NCBI RefSeq assembly: GCF_949628215.1
Contig: NC_134282.1
Location: 3,331,001 to 3,395,000 of the forward strand
Source: Phalacrocorax aristotelis
Lineage: Eukaryota; Chordata; Aves; Suliformes; Phalacrocoracidae
Direction of reading: 5' to 3'
Length of the DNA: 64,000 bases
Shown here: positions 22,621 to 34,943 of the stretch, one piece after another
How positions within the stretch are numbered: position 1 is the stretch's first letter
How the letters are laid out: every line of letters begins with the position of its first letter
The notes under the pieces: model-generated
What the model was told of the DNA's origin: nothing
The model's input: only the letters and a program-made list of their open reading frames with translations
Databases searched by the model: none
Position numbers and translations under genes: made by a program

Positions 22621-25600
22621 AGGGCTTGGATCACAGTCAACACTCTCCTCAAGATTTCCCATAAATTAATCTATATTTACATGGAAAGTAGTTAACTGAG
22701 AAGCTCAAAAACAACAGTCAAGAGAGAACAAGGGAACAGACCCAATGATCCTAACCAACAACCTCCTGTTTGACTCTCACATTCCCCCTCCCCACGTGCA
22801 CGCTTGGGCAGCATTTCCCGCTGATTTTCAAGCTGAAACTACAGAAGAATTGTATGACGGCTGAGTCCTTTGGCTCTGTATAAAGGAGGAATGCTGCACT
22901 TACTAGTATTGGGAGTTTAGAGTTAACCAGTCCAAGTTAAAAGTCAAGGCTTACTGAGGTCAACCACCAGCATCAACAAAGTCACGGTATCGATCTTCAA
23001 CACAAGTAACAGATCAATAATAAGTAATAGCGAAATCTCACTTTTACTACACTCCTGTAGGCACCCTGTGCTTCTCAGCTGTTTGCACAGAACTGCAGGT
23101 ACGTTGGAAGAAGAAACCAGAAAAAACAGCATTCATGACCCTTTGATTATTTCTTGACTGCATTTTCAGATGTTCAAGTCCTAACTTTTTTTTCCCCAGC
23201 CAGATTCCAACTGACCAACAGATCCCGTGGCTAGTAGACGGCTGACAGAAAACAACTGCTCTTCTGCGCTCGGCCTGGGCTGTAAGAGCTGTACCTGATT
23301 TTTGATTTATAAGAACCATATAGTTACTGCAGAACAAACTATGACCTTTCCTACTCCCCTGCACAGTGATGTTAACCAAGCACACACAGCTGACAGAATC
23401 TGGAGATGCATATTTGAGGAGAAACAAGAGTGCTTTAATGCACATGTTGCTAAGGCTCCAAGAAGAGAGTGCATTGTTTCCAACTGATCATAACTCAGTC
23501 AGAACACTGAGTTACTTCTCAAAGGAGGCAATTTCCACGTCAAATTTCAACTCTCAACCACTTCAGCAATGCAGTTAAGGAACACAAAAATCTTAAGAAA
23601 ATTAGTGGAGAAAACAGGAGAGAGGAAAATGTTTCTTCTCCTCACTTCACTCCACCATTTAAGTGCACAGTGGAAGCAGGGGGAATCAGGGTTTTTTCTG
23701 CTGTTAAATACTATAGCTGTGTTGATGTGAGTTTTTATGGTGACACACTCTGGAAATCTAAAACCAGCACTGACTTTAAAAAAAAAAACAAACCCCAAAC
23801 TACAACACAAAAACCTCAAAACCCAACACTCAAAAATCAAAAAACACACACAGCCCCCAACCACACACAGAGATGACACGCAACCACAGACGTCGGGAAC
23901 AAAAACAAGCACTTACTTTACTGCTCTAGCAATCTTGCCCAAGCTTTTGGAAGAGAAGTATAAGTGGGCAGAGGGAGAGGAGAGGCATCATGCCTAGATG
24001 ATTTTGATTCAAAGAAGTTTGTTTGGCAACCAAAAGAACACATACGTAAGTTTCAATCTTTATAATACAGTAGACCCAAACAAAAATACAAATATCAACA
24101 AAGCCGTTTTCCTGCAGAAATGGGTAGCCAACACAGCTGTCTCGTGAACCGAGCTGTGTTGCACTTTCCATGGAAGTGCTAGAGCTAATTTTTATAGCCA
24201 TAAAACTCCGTTTCCACACACCAACACAGAACTGTCCCGCAATTCCTGATACTGGCAATCCACACACTGACCCAGTGGTTGCCGGACTGCCAATTACCTA
24301 CAGGAAAAGATAAAAACAGAGTAGGTCCCCTCTGTACACGACCACCTAGTAGAAGGTTCTGGCATAGAGAATTAGAATAAATATGACTGTCATTCCTAAC
24401 ACCTGTTACCAGTTTATGCTGAGACAAAGCAAGGAATCAAGGAAATAGTCCCAAAAAGCTACTTCTGACAGATCAAACACACAAGTCAAACCCCAGCGAA
24501 AAGGAGAATGGCACCACCCTATCTCCACATGGCAGGAAAAAGAAACAACTGCGCCCCTCCACAAAAACAGACATTCGGTATCTGTTCTGCATCTCACAGC
24601 AGGAGATAATGCTTGTATTTCACAGCTGGATTAGTTACAGCTATCTTCACAAAAGCATTGTGACCCTTGTTTTACAAATCAGCCAACCAAAGACTCCTCT
24701 GCACAGGAAGGCAGCTTACAGGACCCCAGTGCGACATCTCATCACCAGTTCAGAGCCATCTGTCAATGATTTCCTCACATTACATTGCATACTCCTAATA
24801 AACTCATTTATAAATATATGTATATTTATGTATGCACGTACTTAAACACCACAGCAAATGTCAGAGTGGAGAAAAATAATTAAAAAGATAAAACCCCACA
24901 CACAACAGCCTACACACTGATGCTATCCACAGAAATGCATTGTACTGCAGGAACGCTATCTCGGCCAACAAAAGTACATTTCGAGTAGGAGCTTCAGAGC
25001 CAGTGAAAACGTTTGAGGATCCAGAAGATCTCCATCTGACAGACTAATCATAATGAGGATCTACAGCACACGGTCCCTGGAGGGTTACATGTGCATCACT
25101 AAGAACAACTCTTCTGAAATAAATCTCTTTATTCAAGGGGACCTTTAAAGGTCTATTTTTGTTTAGTTTGTATTCATACCCTGAGGTTATTTAGGAAAGG
25201 GGGAAAAATAATGCAGGTATGTACCACCCTAAGTGACAAGTTAAGACTTCAGCTACAAAGATTAACAGAGCAGGAACCCACATGATTCAGTGTGATTACT
25301 GGGAGCTCCTACCACAAAGAACCTGCAGCCTGTGACACTCCTATGAGCCACGGGCATTTTTTCTATTGATTTAGCCAATTCTGACATTTTTTATTACTTA
25401 TTTCTTTCTTTTTCTACTTTAGATAAGCAACCTGAACCCAACCCTTCAAAGCAAACAAAAGTGCCTCCCATTAGCACAAACAGAAGTATTGCTTCATTAT
25501 TGAGCAATTCGGCCGGTTAATATTGTCTCAGTTAACATCTCCAACAACGTAAAACTGGTTTTACTTTAAGGATGCGAAAGAAAACTGCAAAGTTTAGACA

Positions 25601-26259
25601 GATACTTAAAACAGGAAAAACTTGACAGAACTTGGTGAAAAATGGTTTTCTGCAGGATTTTTTTCTGTTTTAAGAAAGCGCGTGTATAGCTCTACAGCTT
25701 TTAAATAAAAAATTCCAGCTGAAAAAAAAAATTACTGCAAAAGGTCGGCTATAAAAGGTCATTCTTTGGCTTGCTTCAGGTGATTAACTTCATGGTAGAT
25801 TATCATACAATTAAGGTACCTACCAGGAAGGTACAAGACCGAAATTCAGAAGATACTCTTTAGTCTTTTGTCAATACTGGAGATCAATGTGGGATTACGG
25901 ATGCTCTGGGACTCATACGAGAGCTCTTTAGATTAAGATTCTATAAATACATATAGCATCGCTTGATACACAGGACTCTGGCATCGCTACGGTTTCAGCC
26001 CTCTAATGCTTTCCACATGCTAACCACCGAACAAATAAATTTGCCTGTAAACGCAAGAAATACGTACCAAGTAATAAATAAACCAACATGAAATGGGCTG
26101 CTCCTATCAGGGTAAAAATCTAAATTCTTTATTTCTTCCCTGCCTGTTTCTGTCCAGATGACTCAGCAACAACGCCGTAAACTTCAGCTGAAGTCAGCAA
26201 GACGCCTCGGCACTGTTCGCAAGGGTTGACTCCACAGCCTTTATAGAGTAGATTTTTAA
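22621..26259. other. Unique interval upstream of the CpG island body
   Basis: AT-rich sequence with an A/C-rich tract at about 23775-23875 and no recognised exon or transposon. It borders the CpG island and would be the first part of intron 1 of the leftward transcript. Confidence 0.35.
23775..23875. repeat. A/C-rich low-complexity tract
   Basis: The tract starts with an A-run and continues as AAAC, AACC and CACACA phrases to about 23875. The minus strand is T/G-rich. This is a low-complexity sequence and not a gene. Confidence 0.7.
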
Positions 26260-26290
26260 GCACAATGTGGAGGCCGTGTCAGCTAAGGGA

Positions 26291-26300
26291 GACTTACCGC
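26291..26300 (-). other. 5' splice site, minus strand (first exon A)
   Basis: On the minus strand the sequence is CGCG|GTAAGTC, with the junction between 26298 (last exon base) and 26297. The intron side matches the consensus GTAAGT perfectly. The exon would lie at 26298 and above, with an undefined 5' end in the CpG island. Confidence 0.45.
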
Positions 26301-26768
26301 GCGGAAGCCCCCTGAAGCCGAGGAGCTGTGGGCGCACGGCGGCAGCGCCGGCACCGCGGGTCCCGCGCCAGGACTAGTGTCCGCCTACCCCGAGGCCGGC
26401 GCGACCGCCCGCGGCTGTTTCACACAACCTGTTTTCACCCACTTCGTTGTTTTGATGCTTTCCGGGAAGTTTTCAAGATGTGACTTAACAGTGTGTTTTG
26501 GGGTTTCTTTTAATGTTTAACAGCTTTATGGAGGTAACGCGCGACAATTCAGTTTCTAAACCTCGCTGAGGCAACGCTTGCGTCAATTTCTCTAAACAGC
26601 CAAGCGAAGAGAAAACAAATAATTAAAGACTCGGGAGTAACTCCACACCGTAACTCAGAGGAATGTAAAACCAAACCTAAAGCGCGGGAGAAGGCAGCCG
26701 ATCGCCCTTCCCTCGGGCACCTTTGCAAGGCAGATATACCTGTCCCGCAGCAGCCTACGCGGGCCCGC

Positions 26769-26785
26769 GGGGGGGGGGGGGGGGG
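26769..26785. repeat. G17 homopolymer in the CpG island
   Basis: Seventeen consecutive G on the plus strand within GC-rich promoter DNA. It may form a G-quadruplex, and its length may vary or be misassembled. Confidence 0.9.
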
Positions 26786-26889
26786 TGTCTCGGCGCTCCC
26801 CTCATCACCCGCAGCGATTAGCGCGGACCCCGCACACCTCGTGGGCGGGCACCCACCCGGCCGGGCTCGCCACTACTGTTTGGTTTGGG

Positions 26890-26909
26890 TTTTTTTTTTT
26901 TTTTTTTTT
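26890..26909. repeat. T20 homopolymer
   Basis: Twenty consecutive T on the plus strand, unusual inside a GC-rich island. It could be read as the remnant of a poly(A) tail inserted on the minus strand, but no retroposed body is recognisable next to it. Confidence 0.9.
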
Positions 26910-26988
26910 AACCGAAACAATAAAGAAAAAAGCGTTACTTTTAGAGACAAAACCACCCACAAAAGCGCCTTGCTTGGACAAAGTTTCC

Positions 26989-27002
26989 CCACACACACAC
27001 AC
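26989..27002. repeat. Short CA microsatellite
   Basis: About six CA units on the plus strand, followed by CGCACCCACCCACCC. Confidence 0.85.
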
Positions 27003-27099
27003 GCACCCACCCACCCCGCGGCGCTGGCGTGAGGCGAGCTGACAGCCGGGCCGGCCTCCCGCCCGGGGGTGAGGGGGACGGCGGTACCGGGGGTCCGGG

Positions 27100-27118
27100 C
27101 CCCCCCCCCCCCCCCCCC
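27100..27118. repeat. C19 homopolymer in the CpG island
   Basis: Nineteen consecutive C on the plus strand, in the densest GC part of the island. It is G-rich on the minus strand. Length uncertainty is likely. Confidence 0.9.
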
Positions 27119-27180
27119 AACCCGCCGCGCTGCAGTCCCTCCCGCCTCCCTCCTCCTCCTCCCCCCGCCCGCCGCGCCGT

Positions 27181-27190
27181 TACCTGCCCG
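27181..27190 (-). other. 5' splice site, minus strand (first exon B)
   Basis: On the minus strand the sequence is GGGCAG|GTAACGG, with the junction between 27184 and 27183. The CAG|GTAA match is good. The exon would lie at 27184 and above. Confidence 0.35.
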
Positions 27191-27414
27191 CCCCGGCCGC
27201 CCCCGGCGCCGTACGGCCGCCCCGCGCCCGCCGAGGGAGGTTTTCAGCAGCCGTAAAGCGGGGAGCGCGCTTTCCCCGAGGGGCGCGGCGGCGGCCGGCC
27301 GGGCGGGGGCCCCCCGGGCTGACCCCCGCGGCGGGGCGGGACGGGGCCTCGGGGGGCGATGCCCTCCCGTCGGCTCCGGCCTCGGAGCGGCGGCGCTCGC
27401 CCGCCCCGGGGGTT

Positions 27415-27425
27415 CCCTACCTGCG
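27415..27425 (-). other. 5' splice site, minus strand (first exon C)
   Basis: On the minus strand the sequence is CGCGCAG|GTAGGG, with the junction between 27421 and 27420. The upstream exon sequence is GC-rich and carries no clear start codon context, so a non-coding first exon is likely. Confidence 0.35.
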
Positions 27426-27549
27426 CGGGGAGCGGCGGCCGACCCTGCCCCAGGCCCCCCGACCCGCCCCCGTCAGCCGGGGCCGGAGCAGGAGAGGCTT
27501 CCCCGGGGCATGTGGGCAGAGGAACCTCTAGGGAGCTTTTTCACACACC

Positions 27550-27574
27550 ATGGCAAGTCGTGCAGGTTACGGGT
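27550..27574 (+). other. Possible plus-strand start codon and splice donor
   Basis: The plus strand has an ATG in strong context (CACACCATGG) at 27550-27552. It is followed by six more codons (ASRAGY) and two bases, then the donor TTACGG|GTGAGG with the junction at 27572/27573. This is the arrangement expected of a short coding first exon at a divergent CpG-island promoter. No downstream plus-strand exon could be recognised, so chance is a real possibility. Confidence 0.2.
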
Positions 27575-27580
27575 GAGGCC

Positions 27581-27592
27581 GTTACCTGCGTC
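27581..27592 (-). other. 5' splice site, minus strand (first exon D)
   Basis: On the minus strand the sequence is GACGCAG|GTAACGG, with the junction between 27586 and 27585. This is the most upstream of the four minus-strand donors and uses the same CAG|GTAACGG motif as donor B. Confidence 0.35.
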
Positions 27593-27610
27593 CCAGAGGC
27601 GGCAGCTCCT

Positions 27611-27763
27611 GTGGGATCAGAGGATTTTCCTTGCCTCATGATCAAGATTCATAATATTTGACAGATACAGCGGTGTTCAAACCTTCTTCTAAGGCTTTTC
27701 AGCAAGGGTTTGTGTGTGCACAAGTTGCATGGTGACATACTGTATACTTTTTTACTGACACAG
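27611..27763. other. Short unique flank of the CpG island
   Basis: AT-rich sequence between the CpG island edge and the CR1 copy. No feature is supported. Confidence 0.4.
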
Positions 27764-27955
27764 TGGCCATGCACTGACACAGGCTGCCCAGAGAGGTGGG
27801 GGAGTCACCGTCCCGGGGGGGGGGGGGGAGCTCAAAAACTATATAGACATGGCACTTTAGGGCATGGTTTACAAGGCCTGGGGGTGTTGGGTTGGCGGTT
27901 GGACTTGATGATCCTAGAGGTCTTTTCCAACCTGAATGATTCTGTGGTTCTATAC
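27764..27955 (+). mobile_element. CR1 LINE 3' end, 5'-truncated
   Basis: The copy starts near ACACAGGCTGCCCAGAGAGG and runs through GGAGTCACCGTCCC, GACTTGATGATCCTAGAGG and CTTTTCCAACCTGAATGATT to the terminal GATTCTGTGGTTCTATA. This is the CR1 3' end in plus orientation. It retains only about 190 bp, with no reverse transcriptase coding region. An internal G14 run lies at 27815-27828. CR1 copies are almost always 5'-truncated because reverse transcription stops early. Confidence 0.93.
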
Positions 27956-30900
27956 CCACAGACCCAGCACCCGGGAGGGGAGACGAGAGGAGCCAAGCAC
28001 AGCCAGAGCCAGCCAGGACCCACAGGTCTGCCCAGCAGAGCTCTGTGGGAGCGAACGTCTGAGCAGCACGGTCACGCGTCTGACAAACATCAGCAGGCTC
28101 AAACGACGGGTGCATAGTTTTATACGTCTGAACTGCTGTAATTACATGACTTTCACAAAGCCTCTTAGCGTTCATAGGCAAACTTTGATCTTGAATGCAG
28201 TCCCATTACAGTACTCCTTCCTTATAAAAAGGAATTTCCTCAATATAGTTGAATGACTTAGTTCTGCCTGGAAGCTTTTTGTTGTTCATTCTGTCCTAAA
28301 TCTACAGTTTGTCCTGTAATCCTGGATGCTACCACACCAGCTACAGAGCTCAGCTGTCTTCAACAAAAGGCAGGAGAAGCAACAGCCTGGTAAATTCCAA
28401 TGTCTGAAGTCAGGATTGGTATTTACCCAAAGGGAAGTAGCAATAGAAATGTTCATTTTAAAAAAAGAGGAACCGTGTCGAGAAGCATTTCCCAGAAGGA
28501 TGTGACATATCCCTCCCCATGGGAGGGGAAGAAAGGAAAAAAAGAGTACAATTAAGGTGTGATCCCTACTGGATGATAAGAACTACTATTCAAAACAACA
28601 ACAAAGCATCTTAACCCAACAGCTACTGCAGAGAAGGCTGAAAAACTCTTTCCGAAGTCTTCCATGCATGTGGTACGCATACTAGCAGACAGAAAAGCAA
28701 ATTTCAGGCATTTATAACAGAAGTAGCTTCTCCTAATAAAGTATTAATGGGAAAGTCTGGTTGAACTGCTATAGCTCTGAAAGCAATTTCAGAAAGCACA
28801 GAGCAATGCAATCACTGAAGAGCAGGTGAACTAATCTACAATCCTCATTAATAAAGCAGTTTTTCCAACATTAAGCAGAAGCAAAACAACTGCAACTGGA
28901 GGCATACCTTTCTTGCCCACTGGAACAGAAACCTATCAGGCATTAGGTGTACAAATAAATTTAATCGAAGCATGATTTGACAGATTTTATTCACGATTTT
29001 GTCTTCTCCAGCAACACGATGTTACAACTCTGCTCCTTCCTACATTCTCGTCTTTTCTAGACCACCCACAGGTTAGAGCCATGGCTATATACTGGTTTCG
29101 TTAGTCACATCCCAAGTACAGGCTTGAGCTTTTTTGTGCCATGTAGCTTAAACCAAACGTGCCCGTTCCATGTGAAAGGTTGAGACTGACCTTCGAAACA
29201 GATTTTCCACCACCAGAGTTCTGCTCTTCCTTGCTTCAGCGATGAACAATTTTTAGATAGTCCAGAATACAGCAAAAGTGTGGGCTAACACTGCAACGGA
29301 GAACTTTCCATCAGCAACTCAGCGCACCAGCTTTGACTCCTCATGCTTTCACACAAGGGTCCAAATACATTAGGTAGCCAGAAAGCTGGCTGGAGTCTCA
29401 TCCCTCTGCTGCATCTTAGTCAAAAATTCCTGGACAGGCCTCAATTACTTTAAGCAATAGCAAAAAGTCACTCAAATCTAGTTTGTTATCCTTTTGCCAA
29501 AACCAGGTTAGCTTTGCTGCCCAAATCCTTGTCTTCCACCTGCCATTCTAGTAGTTCCTCCCTTCCCCCAGCAGTTTGGCCAGGGATCAGCTTGATTACA
29601 GGCAGCAGGAAAAGCAAATGTTCACTTTCCACAGTACAGAGGTTTAGCCAAAAGGAGAGGTTTGAGTCAACTTGTAAGGAGACGAACATTTTTCTTACAA
29701 TGAATCAGGTTCACACACTCCAGAAGTGAGTCACAAAAGAAAGCAAGTGATGCCCCAGCATTCAGGAAAACTGAATTAGATTTACACTGTGAGGAAAAAA
29801 AAAAATCCAAGCAATTTCATTTTGCAAAAACTTAATGTGAAATGACTAGAAAAGGACACGCAGGACAATCAAATATAAACTTAAGCCTTCCATAAAACTT
29901 TTCAGAAAGGAAATGGTGGATAAAAACAGTACATCCATAGAACAGTTGAGTATTTACATGCATTTTGCTCTATTAAATGTATCTCAGATAATTTGGACTG
30001 TTCGTGGAAGCATCAAAGAGTTGGATGTTAAGCGTAAAGAGACTTTGACATTAAGTCAGCATCTTGGGATACCGTTTAAGGCAGAAAGAAAGTTTCTGCT
30101 TTAGAAAAAGACGAGGTTGAAAGGAATCCATTTAATGTTTAACTACTGACTTTAAATTGCTGTTCACAAGAATAAGCTTGCTTTTCTTCTGTAGGTTAAA
30201 GTTGGGTTGGTTTGTTTCTTTTTTTGGTTTTTTGACCAGCCTGCTAAGTGATTGAGGTTTAGTCATTACATGAAGCAAAAGTGCCATCTTGTGGCTGATA
30301 GTATTTGCTGGTTAAGACGCTGCCTTTTTGGGTCCTATTACAGGTACTAGTATAAAAATCTCATTTTTAAAACAGTTCAGCCTAGGAACCATTCAAAAAA
30401 GTCATACCCAGCTCACACGTTTGTGGGCTGCCCCTATGAAGGGTGATGTTCTCAAGTCCTTGCTTGAGGACGTGGATCGCTGTAGTTGGCAGGACTCTCT
30501 ATTCCACTGTAGGAGAAGGACAACCAAACTGTCATTTTAAGGTCTGAAAGGGACCTACAGTTCTTCTCCTTATCGTCCACTCCTTCGGTATTTAATCAAG
30601 GAATCTACCGAGACCAAGAGGACTTGTAGGCATGCCTGGAATGTCAAGTCTTTCTTCCTTGCATAGGCTAAAGACACTACACATTTAAATAACAGAAACC
30701 CCACCTGGGGAAACAAGAAATTAAAGACCATTAAAAGCATCTGCCGAATGAAATCTGAAGGGCTTAAATTCCTTTTTATGAGCAGTCTCTGCTTTTTCTA
30801 CTGAAGAATTAATTTAATACATGTATTTTACAGAACTAATCCATGATTCAGCAAGAAAATTAATGAAATGAACAGACAGTTGGAGCTGCTGCCAAGAGTG

Positions 30901-33900
30901 GTCATTCTGGACCTAGCAACCTTGGAAAATGACCTTTTAAATAATGCATTTAGAAAAGAACGCTACAAACCAACAAAGCCGAGCGCTGTCTACCTATGAA
31001 GTCTGCTAATAGCAATAGCTTCTAAAGAATTAAGGCATTAAATGGATCGTATGAACTTGCTAGAGCTGCTGCTTATGTATCAGGCATCCTAAGCGCTAAC
31101 CACACCTGCCTCAATACACCCTCTAAGGTAACAGGGTCTTGCTCAGTCTGTGTTTCTACCCACTATACAATGAAGGACTGTGATCCACCGAGGCCGTAGG
31201 AGCGTAGAGCTGCAGAGCATTAGGAAAGTGAGCAGATTACAAAATTAAGCCTAAAAGGCTGGCATGGCTTCCCCAAGCACTCAGAAAAGGATAACTAAAC
31301 AAAAAGTAATGCAACATATATTTAGACTATTCCACTGATGATTCATTATCCCATAAGCAGCGAAATACCTCCTGAAAAGGCATTTAAACACACATGCTTT
31401 ACACAATTGGAAAAGCGTCTAATTCACATTGAACTACAAAGTAGCGCACAGTGATGCAAAAGAAGTTGTTTGGTTCTGCAGTTAGTCTGGAGTTCTTTTA
31501 TTCCGTGATCTGTGCCTTCCAGAGAATAACGAGCAAAAGCAGGCGATTCCGGTTTTGTCCAAGCTTAAACTAGAGCAGGATTTTTCTGTAAAGGAGACCA
31601 CTCCCTACTCGAGTATCACATTGTCTTTTAACTTTGAAATCTATCATATTGGAATGAAACAGAAGCCCAACATTTCTTATCAATGCATTCCTGCAGCAGA
31701 CTCGCTCAGCCTTTTCCCTCCTACTCAGGAGAACCTTTCCTAAGCTCCAAAGCATAATTCCCAAAAGTCTGTGTATAGTTTATTTTTTTTTTTTTTTAAA
31801 AAAGTGTTCAAAGCTCCAGAAGTTTTGGCTTCTGATAGCTGCCCAGGAGAGAGAGCAGTTAGGAGAACAAGGAAATACCTTTAGTATACAGTTTTTGCTA
31901 AGAAAAGAGAAACTATTCTGATTTTAGAATATTGCAAATATTCTACACAAAAGTAGTCCCCTCCTCCTGCTGCATCCTTACCCAACGGGCTCCTCCTCCA
32001 TTCTCCTTCACATTATAGAGAACATCAAAAGCAAGATGATTTACTGAAGAATCACTCCCATGCCCACACTGGCCCCAGATGCTGTCTTTCAAAAAATTAT
32101 GTTCTAATAAACGATGTCCATAATGTTACTGTTAACCAAAAAAGTTGCCAGTTTAGAACTACTGAGAAACAGGGGAAGTACCACCCACTGCCCCAAAGTC
32201 CTTGAGGCTGTTGTGGACATTTTCATGTATTACCAGAAGCAAGCTGTTTTGTCACTGACTTGATAGGACCAGGATTTGGGGTTCCTAACAGGTAATTATA
32301 ATTTATGAAAACAGTTCAGGGTGTACATTTAAAGGCGTTCATAGACCAGCTCGGTAAAGGGAGGTAAATGAGTGAAGATAATCAGCATCTCTAATAGCAG
32401 GTCTCCACAACACCCAACGTTGTTTCACAAGAGAAACAGTTCCTACAGTAAAGCTTAGAACCACAGATTATGGAAAAGAAAACCTACCTCCTACTTTTTT
32501 AATTATTTAAAGAATAATCACATCAGCCGTGGGGTTTTAGAAGGCGTCTGTGAATTGAAACAGAAAATGAGAATGCAGAACCTGAGCCTTAATCCTCCAA
32601 TTTAATTTCCTTTAATCTTGCTTATAGAATATAACCTCCTTTTTAACTATCCAGTTTTTCACCAAAGCCTGGCAATTTCAGATCCTCTTATGCCTTTTTA
32701 CCACGAGATACATGCATTGCTGTTCTCCAGACAGACTTCCCTCCCTGCTCTCCAGGTTTCTCCACCTCATGTTTGACACAGCGTTCACCTTCTAATCCGG
32801 GACGGCTAACACAATAAAACTAGGACAGGAACAGAAGGCAGAGCATTCCGAGTGGTCATTTGGCAACCTGCGGGGCTCACACTTACAGCAAGTACTCAGA
32901 GCACAGGTAGGGCGGCAAACACTAAGTTAAGGCTAAATAAAAAAACCAATTTATATTCACCCCCATTGAGGTTTGGAGCTGGGATGAATAATTTGTTCCA
33001 AATGGAGGAGGAACGCTACAGGCTTCAGTGCTCCAGGCTTTCCTGGGTCTTGACCATTTAACTGATCGTGGGGTTTCTTCACATAACCTGACCTCCAGTT
33101 GTGTTTGAACAAAAGAGGCGACTGCTGAAGAGGATTGTGAGGAGGAGAGGAAGGAGACAATCCCTAATTGCTTAATTGGTTGATTTCATCAGGAGCTGCA
33201 TTGTAGTCAGTACTTAGCCAGAAAATACACATCAACAGAAGTGTAAAACCAACACAGATGTAAAAGTTTTAATTCTTTATTAAGTCCAAACATTTTATTT
33301 AAAAGCAGGAGGCCTAGCAAAATAAGGGACAACCTACAAATAACTCTAGCGGCTCAGACACATTCCATTCGGTGTGATAAAAGACAAAGACCCACGTATC
33401 TTGCAACATATAATTTACTTCAAAGGACAGTAACTTATAGCCTATGATTTTAATGATTGTCCTACAACTGCTCATTTTGTGAAGCACCAAATAAAGTGCA
33501 GTTTAACTAAACGTTATCCTCCTACCCTCCGGAGCAGAGTATTTCATTTAAGCCATTCAGATAGAAGTAGTTCTGACGGTTAGTGGTAGATCTGGAAGCT
33601 TGTAGCTATTTGAGCTCCAAGACCTCAGCCTTATTTAGGCTAGTTCACCATTTTTAAAACATCTCACAAACTTTAAAACCTCACCTATAAATGCTCAGCT
33701 TAAAATAATTAAATCTGCTACAGGGCCCAGTTCTGATTTTGCATATACCAGTACTTTTGAATCGAGACAACAAACTCCTCCCAGAAAGAGGATTATATTG
33801 CCGCCACTCGTATTAGGAGGAAAAGATAGATGGCCTTTACTCAAAGATGCTCTGATTTGCCCTTACAGAGTTAATTGGAGGACTGACATCTGAAAGAGCT

Positions 33901-34943
33901 CTCTGTCTCCCAGGACTCATTTTCTCTCTACTCCTACTGTACCAACTTGAAAGACAGAAACATTTAACAGCCTGGTCCCCAGACATGCATTGTTTTCACT
34001 AATATTTTCACGCTGCGGTATAGCAATCCTGCCCAAAACCTCACAGCAAGCAACATCTTGAACATAAAATATATACTGTGCCGGCAGAGGAAATTGTCTG
34101 TTTTCTTCTTACCTCCTAGAAGTATCAGTGGATACCAGGAAACAATGTCAGATATGCTCATCAGTCACAAGTAATTACAGATCCCTATCATCATTGTTTT
34201 TCCACACAATCACCTTATCTCTGACAAGACGCAAAAAGAAAGGCTACGCAGCATGGGAAGGATTCGTCCCAACAAGTTTGCTGTCAGAAGAATAAGCAAA
34301 TAATGAATAAAAGTGTTGTCCAAATGTTTTTACTGTTGCTTATACATAGGAAGAAATCTGATTTTATTTTTTTAAAATTAAATGTAAGCCTAACTAGCGG
34401 CTAGACCCCTCTTTACACTTGCTTAAGGTTTTCAAGAAGATACCCAACACTGCATTCTTAGCGTAGTTATGAAAAATAATCACAAGCTATTTAGATAATT
34501 AAAACCACATTCCAATCAAAGTCCTAACGAGCAGAGGCTTCGCCCAGCAATCCATCAGGAGAGTCACTAGAGCCCAGGCCCAGTGCAGTGCTTCCCCCGT
34601 AGAGGAATCTCATTAAACGAACTATATGAAGTAACCATATGGGAAATCAGTGGTGGCGAGATACGGTAACTTGGAAGCAAAATTATGACAAGAGATTCTA
34701 AAACAAGGAAAGAAAGTGCAAGTTGTAAGAGGGTATCTGCTGAATATTCAGAATACTGGAACAGGAGCTATGTTTAGAAAGGAAGGATATCGAGAGTCTA
34801 TACAAAGAAACAATAACAAGTTATCATGATTCTGGGGCACTGTGATTGCAGAAACAAGTCACAGAAGCAGAGACATTTAATTTCTATTTAATGCCAACTG
34901 CAATGGCCACATGCTGTTCTGTGTTTGTATTTGTGTGTTTTTG
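27956..34943. other. Repeat-poor interval, no gene seen
   Basis: About 7 kb of unique, AT-rich sequence. The first 150 bases keep moderate GC and several AGCCAG phrases but show no clear exon. A T-run lies at about 31781-31797. Frames up to about 70 codons are interspersed and show no family resemblance. No RNA gene or CR1 body is recognised. Confidence 0.35.

Larger units (their letters stand above)
26260..27610. promoter_or_regulatory. CpG island, probable promoter of a leftward gene
   Basis: GC and CpG content rise sharply here against an AT-rich background on both sides. The richest parts are about 26290-26420 and 26690-27600. GC boxes (GGGCGG and CCGCCC) are present, and an ETS-like TTCCGGGAAG lies at about 26460. 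Four good minus-strand 5' splice sites fall inside the island, while the flanks have none so densely placed. This points to transcription starts inside the island and leftward transcription. Vertebrate CpG islands of this size usually mark promoters of broadly expressed or developmental genes. The gene itself is not identified. Confidence 0.8.

Noticed and set aside
26890..26909. T20 as a polymerase III terminator or a retroposon tail
   Set aside because: No A and B boxes and no retroposed body are visible next to it. It is best treated as simple sequence.
27069..27641. 190-codon plus-strand frame, the longest in the window
   Set aside because: It lies wholly in the CpG island, is mostly Pro, Arg, Ala and Gly from GC-rich triplets, crosses a C19 homopolymer and has no domain. 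GC-rich DNA has few stops, so long chance frames are expected.
27699..28181. 160-codon minus-strand frame
   Set aside because: Much of it is the antisense of the CR1 copy at 27764-27955 including a G14 run. The rest has no family resemblance.
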